Both the position numbers and the translations under genes were made by a program. This document shows, piece after piece, positions 16,747-23,024 of a DNA stretch of 64,000 nucleotides. The number at the start of each line of letters is the position of its first letter. The stretch's first letter is position 1. Source of the DNA: Actinomycetes bacterium (GTDB taxonomy: Bacteria > Actinomycetota > Actinomycetes > Propionibacteriales > Nocardioidaceae); the NCBI GenBank assembly GCA_023460975.1, contig JAEWOG010000011.1:1-64000 (forward strand), in the 5' to 3' direction. The notes beneath the pieces were generated by a model. That model ran no database searches and was not told the DNA's origin. It saw only the letters and a list, made by a program, of their open reading frames with translations.

Positions 16747-18089
16747 GACTGCCTCTCGAGCGGGTAGCGGACCCGGACGCGGTATCCGCCCGTGATCCTG
16801 GGGCCGATCTCAACCTGCCCGCGGTGAGTCGCCGCGCGCTCCCGGATCCCGAGTTGGCCCATCCCGCTGCCCGAACTGCCCGCGCGCGGGCGACCGTCGT
16901 CGACGATCTCCACCTCGGCGTAGGGCGGGCTGGTCTCCCGATCCACGCGCACGACGACCTGGGCGCGACTCGCCGTCGAGTGGCGCGCCACGTTGGTGAG
17001 CGCCTCCTGCGCCGTGCGGAAGATCGACAGGCCCAGCGACCGAGGGAGCGCGCCGCCGGCGCCGTGGGGGCGCTCGACCAACGTGTACGCGACGTCCACG
17101 CCCTGCTGGCGAGCCCCCTCCACGAGGGCCGCCAGATCCGACAGGTCCGGCTCGCTGGCCACGGGAGCCTCAGGGGTCCCGTCCGTGTCGCGCAGCGCCC
17201 CGAGCAGGCCGCGCATCTGCACCACGGCGTCCCGCGAGGCGTCCTCGATGTAGGCCAGGGCCTTCTCGGCGACGCCGGGGTCCTTGCCCATGACCCTGCG
17301 GGCGGCGCCAGCCTGGACCCCCATGGCGGACACGTGGTGGGCGACCACGTCGTGCAACTCCCGGGCGATGCGCAGCCTCTCGTCGACCACGGCCTGGTCG
17401 CGCAGGCGTACGGCTTGGCTCTCGATCATGGCGGCCTGCTCGTCGACGCGCGCCCGCTGCCGTGCGGTGCGCCACGAGTGGGCACCCGCCAGGACCGCGC
17501 CGCCGAAATAGACCGCGTTGACCAGCAGGGTCACCCCGACCACGGACACGATCGGGCCGAAGACGCCGGCTCCGTCGTCGATGTCGAAGGTCTCCTCGAT
17601 GCCCGCGCCGAACGCGAGCTGCCACGCCACCCACGCGAACATCGCCAGCACGATCGCGGAGACCACGACCAGCATGAGCCGGCGGTCCCGCCCCCACGCC
17701 ACCGCGGAGAAGAGGGCGACGAAGTAGACGATCTGCAGGGACGGCTGCGCCATGATTTGGGGCAGCGTCACCCCCATCACGAACATGTGGCCCGCCGCCA
17801 GCGCGGCCACCGTCAGGGGCCAGCGACGACGCCCGGCGAGGAGCACGACACCGCTGGCCACGGTCAGCCACTGCACCCAGACCGGAGCGGTCAGGTCAAC
17901 GAGGGCGCCGGCACCGCGCAGCAACTCCAGGTAGAGGAGGGAGAACGCCGTCACGCCCACGACCAGCACCCAGTCGCGCACGCCGATCGGCGGCGCGGGG
18001 CGCTCGAAGTCATCGTCGAGGCCGAACCACTCCCCGGCGATGGCGCGTACGGATCTCCTCGGCATGACGTGGAGCCTAGAGGCAGACAC
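16743..18089 (-). CDS. HisKA_3-type sensor histidine kinase
   Basis: 448 residues from a GTG; the ATG at 18065 is an alternative. An N-terminal block of about six membrane segments (residues 38-200) forms a membrane-embedded sensor without a large outside domain. The dimerisation/phosphoacceptor helix has RELHDVVAHHVSAMG with His246, the NarL/DesK-family form. The ATPase domain has an N box in TNVARHSTASR and G boxes in EIVDDGRPRAG and GSGMGQLGIRERA. The layout suggests sensing of membrane perturbation, consistent with control of the adjacent exporter. Confidence 0.93.
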   Translation of the reverse strand: MSASRLHVMPRRSVRAIAGEWFGLDDDFERPAPPIGVRDWVLVVGVTAFSLLYLELLRGAGALVDLTAPVWVQWLTVASGVVLLAGRRRWPLTVAALAAGHMFVMGVTLPQIMAQPSLQIVYFVALFSAVAWGRDRRLMLVVVSAIVLAMFAWVAWQLAFGAGIEETFDIDDGAGVFGPIVSVVGVTLLVNAVYFGGAVLAGAHSWRTARQRARVDEQAAMIESQAVRLRDQAVVDERLRIARELHDVVAHHVSAMGVQAGAARRVMGKDPGVAEKALAYIEDASRDAVVQMRGLLGALRDTDGTPEAPVASEPDLSDLAALVEGARQQGVDVAYTLVERPHGAGGALPRSLGLSIFRTAQEALTNVARHSTASRAQVVVRVDRETSPPYAEVEIVDDGRPRAGSSGSGMGQLGIRERAATHRGQVEIGPRITGGYRVRVRYPLERQS

Positions 18090-18116
18090 CGACAGCCCCC
18101 ACGGGGTGGGCCCGCG

Positions 18117-19313
18117 TCATTCGACAGGCAGGCCGAGCCCCCGCGCGATCAGCATCCGCTGCACCTCAGAGGTGCCCTCTCCGATCTCGAGGATCTTGGC
18201 GTCGCGGTAGAAGCGCGCGATCGGGTACTCCTCCATGAACCCGTAGCCACCGAAGATCTGGGTCGCGATCCGGGTCGCCGTCACGGCCGACTCGGTCGCG
18301 TACAACTTGGCGACAGAGGCGGCCTGCTTGAAGGCGGCCACGGAGACCGGGCGACCCGCATCCATCGCGTCCTTCATCGCGGCGGCCTTGTACGTCAGCA
18401 TGCGAGAGGCATCGAGCATGACCTGGAGGTCGGCGACCTGGAACGCCACACCCTGCTTGCGCCCAATGGGGCCGCCGAAGGTCTGGCGCTCCCCGGCGTA
18501 GGCGAGGCTGTGGTCGAGGCACGCTTGGAGGCACCCCACCGCGAGCGCTGCGATGGCGACGCGACCATCGTCCAACGTGGCGAGGAACTGGGCGTAGCCC
18601 CGGCCCCGCTCGCCCAGCAGGTTCGCCTCGGGGACGCGGCAGCTCTCGAAGGCCAGCGGGTGGGTGTCGGAGGAGTGCCACCCGAGCTTGTCGTAGCTCT
18701 TCTCGGCGGTGAAGCCAGGGGTGCCGCTGGGCACGATGATCGCCGAGATCTCGGGGCGTCCGTCGGGCCGCTCCCCCGTGCGAGCGGTGACAGTGACCAC
18801 CGAGGTGATCGAGGAGCCCGAGTTGGTGATGAACTGCTTGGCGCCGTCGATGACCCACTCACCGCCGTCGAGGACCGCCTTCGTACGGGTCGCCCCGGCG
18901 TCGGACCCGGCTCCGGGCTCGGTGAGGCCGAAGCCCGCCAGCCTCCGACCGGCCACGAGGTCGGGGAGCCACGTCTGCTTCTGCTCGGCTGTCCCGAAGG
19001 TGAGGATCGGGTTGATCCCCAGGCCGACGGCGGCCTCCAGGGTGATCCCCATCGCCTGGTCGACCCGGCCGATCTCCTCGATGGCCAGACACAGCGAGGT
19101 GAAGCCGCCGTCCTCGCCGGCCAGCCCCGCGCCGCCGTACTCCTCGGGCGCGGTGAGGCCGGTGAGACCGAGGTCGCCCATCGTGGTGACGAGGTCGCTG
19201 GGGAAGTGGTGGTCGCGGTCCCACTGGGCCGCGTACGGCTCGATCTCCGCAGCCGCGAACTCGCGGACGACCTGACGGAACTGCTCGTGCTCGGCGCTGA
19301 GTTCAAACGACAT
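18117..19313 (-). CDS. Acyl-CoA dehydrogenase
   Basis: 398 residues, the standard length for the FAD-dependent family acting on acyl-CoA alpha-beta bonds. It shows GLTEPGAGSDAGATRT (FAD/substrate loop), GAKQFITNSG, WHSSDTHPLAFE, and the C-terminal IFGGYGFMEEYPIARFYRDAK with the catalytic Glu expected in LEIGEGTSEVQR. The chain-length specificity cannot be read with confidence; short- or branched-chain substrates are plausible. A strong dyad lies 13 bases upstream of its start. It is divergent from the iron transport operon. Confidence 0.93.
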   Translation of the reverse strand: MSFELSAEHEQFRQVVREFAAAEIEPYAAQWDRDHHFPSDLVTTMGDLGLTGLTAPEEYGGAGLAGEDGGFTSLCLAIEEIGRVDQAMGITLEAAVGLGINPILTFGTAEQKQTWLPDLVAGRRLAGFGLTEPGAGSDAGATRTKAVLDGGEWVIDGAKQFITNSGSSITSVVTVTARTGERPDGRPEISAIIVPSGTPGFTAEKSYDKLGWHSSDTHPLAFESCRVPEANLLGERGRGYAQFLATLDDGRVAIAALAVGCLQACLDHSLAYAGERQTFGGPIGRKQGVAFQVADLQVMLDASRMLTYKAAAMKDAMDAGRPVSVAAFKQAASVAKLYATESAVTATRIATQIFGGYGFMEEYPIARFYRDAKILEIGEGTSEVQRMLIARGLGLPVE

Positions 19314-19325
19314 GACCGCAGACTA

Positions 19326-19359
19326 ACCCGGGAGGTTAGCGCTTGTTAACCTCCCGGGT
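19326..19359. promoter_or_regulatory. 13-bp inverted repeat upstream of the acyl-CoA dehydrogenase
   Basis: ACCCGGGAGGTTA at 19326-19338 pairs perfectly with TAACCTCCCGGGT at 19347-19359, with an 8-base centre. It lies immediately before the ATG of the acyl-CoA dehydrogenase, where an operator would sit, and on the far side of the iron-operon promoter. A TetR-type operator is the preferred reading; an RNA hairpin controlling translation is the alternative, since it covers the place of the ribosome binding site. Confidence 0.5.
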
Positions 19360-19416
19360 CCAACGGAATCCAGTCCCCCGAGTGATCAAGCCGCGGCCGC
19401 AGGCCCTACGGTTTAC

Positions 19417-19435
19417 CTAGGCGAGCCTTACCTAT
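19417..19435. promoter_or_regulatory. DtxR/IdeR-type iron box before the iron ABC operon
   Basis: Read on the minus strand this is ATAGGTAAGGCTCGCCTAG, matching 14 of 19 positions of the TTAGGTTAGGCTAACCTAA consensus. It ends 13 bases before the ATG of the substrate-binding protein, next to the ribosome binding site. Known DtxR-family repressors bind such sites with Fe(II), so the operon should be derepressed in iron starvation. Confidence 0.75.
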
Positions 19436-19448
19436 CTTGGAGGACCCC

Positions 19449-20450
19449 ATGCGTGCCCGACTTCCGCTGACGCTGGCATGCGTCGCACTGACCGCCTCAT
19501 TCCTGTCCGCGTGCAGCAACGAGCCGGACCTTGTGGTCTACAACGCTCAACACGAGCAGTTGATGGACGAGATCGTTCCGCTCTTCGAGGCCGAGACCGG
19601 CCTCGATGTCGAACTGCGCCACGGCAAGGACCTCGAACTGGCCAACCAAATCGTCGCCGAAGGCAAGGACTCGCCCGCAGACGTGTTCCTCACAGAGAAC
19701 TCGCCGGCGATGAGCATCGTCGACAACGCGGGACTCTTCACGCCCGTCTCCGACAAGGCCACCGAGCCGATCCCCGACCAGTACGTCCCCAGCTCAGGCA
19801 ACTGGACAGGCTTCATCGCCCGGTCGACTGTCGTGATGTACAACACCGAACAGGCCACCGAGCGGGACATGCCCGCGTCGATCCTCGACTTCGCTAAGCC
19901 TGAATGGGAGGGCCGCATCTCCTTCTCCCCGACCGGCGCCGACTTCCAGGCAATCGTGAGCGCTGTCCTGGAACTGGAGGGCGAGGAATCCACCCGCGAG
20001 TGGCTGGCCGGGCTCAAGGCCAACGGCGTGGAACTGCAGAACAACCTCGTGGTGCTCCAATCCGTCAACTCAGGCGAAGTGGAGGCGGGTATCGCGTACC
20101 ACTACTACTGGTTCCGCGATCAGGCCGAGGCCGGAGACAATTCCGACTCATCCGCCCTCTACTTCTTCGCCGATCGAGACCCCGGCGCCTTCCTCAGTGT
20201 CTCGGGCGCCGGCGTGCTGGCCTCCAGCGAGAAGTCTGACAATGCCCAGCGCTTCATCGAGTTCCTCACCGGGGAGAAGGGGCAGCAGGCAATGGCAGAG
20301 TCCTACGCCCTGGAATACCCGCTCAACCCGGCCGCCACGCTGCCCTCCGAGGTCAAGCCGTTCGATGAACTGGAGCCCCCCGCGGTCGACGTGTCGACCC
20401 TCAACGGCCCCAAGGTCACCGAACTGATGACCGAAGCTGGCCTCCTCTGA
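19449..20450 (+). CDS. Iron(III) ABC transporter substrate-binding lipoprotein (FbpA-like)
   Basis: 333 residues. A short signal sequence ends in the lipobox LSAC, so the mature protein is lipid-anchored. It is a cluster C/D ferric-binding protein: VVYNAQHEQLMDEIVPLFE at the start, PADVFLTENSPAM, and the tyrosine pair in AGIAYHYYWFRDQ that chelates iron in FbpA-type proteins. The ATG at 19449 was chosen because TTGGAGGA precedes it. First gene of an iron-boxed operon with permease and ATPase, so it imports free ferric iron or a simple chelate rather than a large siderophore. Confidence 0.92.
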   Translation: MRARLPLTLACVALTASFLSACSNEPDLVVYNAQHEQLMDEIVPLFEAETGLDVELRHGKDLELANQIVAEGKDSPADVFLTENSPAMSIVDNAGLFTPVSDKATEPIPDQYVPSSGNWTGFIARSTVVMYNTEQATERDMPASILDFAKPEWEGRISFSPTGADFQAIVSAVLELEGEESTREWLAGLKANGVELQNNLVVLQSVNSGEVEAGIAYHYYWFRDQAEAGDNSDSSALYFFADRDPGAFLSVSGAGVLASSEKSDNAQRFIEFLTGEKGQQAMAESYALEYPLNPAATLPSEVKPFDELEPPAVDVSTLNGPKVTELMTEAGLL

Positions 20451-20503
20451 GCGCCTCCCGACGGATCGGGTTCGCGCATGCCACAGGCCTGGCCGTCGCC
20501 CTC

Positions 20504-21967
20504 TTGACCCTGATCCCGCTTGGGTACGTGGCGGCTTGGTCGATCTCAGTCGGCCCACACGAGGCGTGGCAACTTCTGGTCCGCCCACGCATCGGCGAAC
20601 TCCTGACGAACACCGTGTCCCTGACTCTGGCCACGATGGCGAGCACCGCCACTTTGGGAGTCGGCCTTGCCTTCTTGGTCGAACGAACGGACCTCCCTGG
20701 ACGCCAGCTGTTCCACGGCCTGCTGGTCGCTCCGCTGGCCGTGCCGGCGTTCGTGCATTCCTATGCCTGGGTCTCGTTGGCACCGTGGGCCATCGGCTTC
20801 TCGGGGGCGTGGCTCGTCATCACGCTGTCGTACTTCCCCCTCGTCTACCTGCCCGCAGTCGCCGCGCTGCGCGGCATGGATCCGGCACTCGAGGAAACGG
20901 CGTGGGCGCTGGGACACTCCCGGGCGCGCACGTTGTTCAGCGTGCTGGGGCCGCAGTTGCGCCCTGCGCTGCTGGGTGGGGTGCTGCTGGTGGGGCTCCA
21001 CCTGCTCGCCGAGTTCGGCGCCTTGCAACTGCTCCGCTTTCCCACCTTCACGACCGCGATCTACGACCAGTACGGCTCCACCTACAACGGCTCAGCGGCC
21101 ACCATGATGGCCGGTGTCCTGGTCTTGCTGTGCATGCTCCTCCTACTGGCTGACCTGCGCCTGCGGGGCCGACGACGCTTCGCCAGAGTCGGCACCGGAA
21201 CCGCACGCAAGGTCACCCCACTCAGGCTGCGTTCGGCGCGCTGGCCCACAGCATTCTTGGTGGGCGGCATCCTCGGGCTGGCTCTGGGTGTGCCGGTGTA
21301 CGCGCTCGCACATTGGCTGCGCGTAGGCGCATCGACGCACTTTCCCCTGGCCGATCTGGCCGCCGCCACTGGCTCGACCCTGGGACTGGCCCTGATCGGG
21401 GCATTGGCGACCACAACCCTTGCCTTGCCGGTCGCCTGGCTGGCAGTACGAGTCCGAGGGCGATTCGCCACCGTCGTCGAGCGGAGCACGTACATCGCCA
21501 ACGCGCTGCCGGGCATCGTGGTCGGGCTGGCACTGGTCACGGTGTCGCTCAGCGTCGTTCCGGCGACGTATCAAACGACCCTGCTTCTCGTCGCCGCCTA
21601 CGTCATCCTGTTCATGCCGCGCGCCGTGGTCTCTGTGCGCGCCGGGATCGAGCAGGCCCCACCGCGACTCGACGAGGTGTCTCATGCCCTTGGCCTCAGC
21701 CCGCTGGCGACCTTGCGGCGCGTGACCTTGCCGGTCATCGCCCCGCACCTCGGAGCCGGTGCAGCGCTGGTGTTCCTGGCCATCGCCACGGAACTCACCG
21801 CGACCCTGATGCTCTCCCCGATCGGCACGCACACCCTCGCCACCGAATTCTGGTCGGCGTCCTCAGACCTGCGCTACGGCGCCGCGGCCCCGTACGCGTT
21901 GCTGCTGGTCGCGGTGTCCGTGCCAGCCACCCTGTTGCTGGTGAAACGCGAGAAGGCGGAGCCATGA
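20504..21967 (+). CDS. Iron(III) ABC transporter fused permease (FbpB-like)
   Basis: 487 residues from the TTG at 20504. Two homologous halves, each with about six membrane segments and an EAA loop (EETAWALGHSRARTLF and DEVSHALGLSPLATLRRVTL), which is the FbpB/SfuB layout. The TTG start cuts into the first membrane helix. The same frame stays open upstream to a CTG at 20447 that would overlap the substrate-binding protein stop (CTGA) and restore a full N-terminus, so the true start may be that non-canonical codon. The stop overlaps the ATPase start (ATGA). Confidence 0.9.
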   Translation: MTLIPLGYVAAWSISVGPHEAWQLLVRPRIGELLTNTVSLTLATMASTATLGVGLAFLVERTDLPGRQLFHGLLVAPLAVPAFVHSYAWVSLAPWAIGFSGAWLVITLSYFPLVYLPAVAALRGMDPALEETAWALGHSRARTLFSVLGPQLRPALLGGVLLVGLHLLAEFGALQLLRFPTFTTAIYDQYGSTYNGSAATMMAGVLVLLCMLLLLADLRLRGRRRFARVGTGTARKVTPLRLRSARWPTAFLVGGILGLALGVPVYALAHWLRVGASTHFPLADLAAATGSTLGLALIGALATTTLALPVAWLAVRVRGRFATVVERSTYIANALPGIVVGLALVTVSLSVVPATYQTTLLLVAAYVILFMPRAVVSVRAGIEQAPPRLDEVSHALGLSPLATLRRVTLPVIAPHLGAGAALVFLAIATELTATLMLSPIGTHTLATEFWSASSDLRYGAAAPYALLLVAVSVPATLLLVKREKAEP

Positions 21968-22995
21968 GTACCCTGCACGTGCGAGGCGTGACCAAACGAT
22001 TCGGCGACGTGGCGGCTCTCGACAGGGTCTCCGTGGAGGTCGCGGCCGGCTCGCTGACTGCGGTCCTTGGCCCTTCTGGCTGCGGCAAGACGACACTCCT
22101 GCGCCTCATTGCGGGATTCGCCACGCCCGACACCGGCGAGATCTCCTTCGGAACACGAACCGTTGCCGGCCCGGAGATCTGGGTGAGCCCCCAGAAACGC
22201 CGCGTCGGCTACCTGCCGCAAGAAGGTGCGCTCTTTCCACATCTCGACGTTGCGGCCAATATCGGATTCGGACTGCCCCGATCGGAGCGGACGACCGCTC
22301 GCATCAGCGAGCTCCTCGACCTGGTCGAGTTGCCCTCCGGCTACGCCACCCGCCACCCCCACGAGCTCTCGGGTGGTCAACAACAGCGGGTCTCGCTGGC
22401 CCGCGCAATAGCTCCTCGTCCGTCGGTGGTGCTGCTCGATGAGCCCTTTTCGGCGCTCGATACCGCCCTGCGCGACAGCACCGGAAGGGCAGTGGCTCGA
22501 GCCCTGCGCGCCGCGGGCGCCACGGCTGTGCTCGTCACCCATGACCAGGGCGAAGCGCTCTCTTTGGCCGACCGGGTCGTCGTCATGCGTGCCGGCCGAG
22601 TCGTCCAGGCTGACACCCCGCAAGAAACGTACGCCCACCCCCGCGACAGCGAAACCGCTCGCTTCGTCGGCGGAGCGACCATCCTGCCCGGCACGGCTAC
22701 GGGCTCGAAGGTCAGCACAGCCCTGGGGATCCTCACCACCGTGTCCTATCGCGAGGGCGAGGTCGAGGTCGTGGTGAGGCCGGAGCAGGTCCATCTGGGC
22801 GACGAGGGCACTGCCGTCACGGTCCAGGAGGTCAGCTACTTCGGCCACGACGCCACCGTCCGGGTCCGCACAGATGACGGCACACAGGTCCTGGCCCGAG
22901 TGTCAGGAAGCGCCCCGCTCCCTGCGGTCGGCGAGGCCGTGGGAGCGCTCGTCGTCTCAGCAGTGACGACGTTCGGACTCACGGCCAGTTCTTAG
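21964..22995 (+). CDS. Iron(III) ABC transporter ATP-binding protein (FbpC-like)
   Basis: 343 residues from the ATG at 21964. Walker A GPSGCGKTTLLRL, Q-loop in GYLPQEGALFPHL, signature LSGGQQQRVSLARA, Walker B VVLLDEPFSALD and switch His in VTHDQGEALSLAD. A C-terminal TOBE-like regulatory domain of about 100 residues follows (RPEQVHLGDEG and EVSYFGHDATVRV). It energises the adjacent fused permease. Its stop codon lies inside the iron box of the next gene. Confidence 0.93.
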   Translation: MSTLHVRGVTKRFGDVAALDRVSVEVAAGSLTAVLGPSGCGKTTLLRLIAGFATPDTGEISFGTRTVAGPEIWVSPQKRRVGYLPQEGALFPHLDVAANIGFGLPRSERTTARISELLDLVELPSGYATRHPHELSGGQQQRVSLARAIAPRPSVVLLDEPFSALDTALRDSTGRAVARALRAAGATAVLVTHDQGEALSLADRVVVMRAGRVVQADTPQETYAHPRDSETARFVGGATILPGTATGSKVSTALGILTTVSYREGEVEVVVRPEQVHLGDEGTAVTVQEVSYFGHDATVRVRTDDGTQVLARVSGSAPLPAVGEAVGALVVSAVTTFGLTASS

Positions 22996-23010
22996 GCAAG
23001 CCTTTCCTCA
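22992..23010. promoter_or_regulatory. Second DtxR/IdeR-type iron box, before the adenylation/acyltransferase gene
   Basis: TTAGGCAAGCCTTTCCTCA matches about 13 of 19 consensus positions with the conserved TTAGG...CCT halves. It includes the stop codon of the ATPase gene and lies 14 bases before the GTG of the following gene. A separate promoter here would give that gene its own iron control in addition to read-through. Confidence 0.65.
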
Positions 23011-23024
23011 TTTACTATCGCCTC

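Noticed and set aside
16824..19349. An 841-residue plus-strand open frame across the histidine kinase and acyl-CoA dehydrogenase
   Set aside because: Shadow frame opposite two genes with complete family motifs; composition is a GC artefact.
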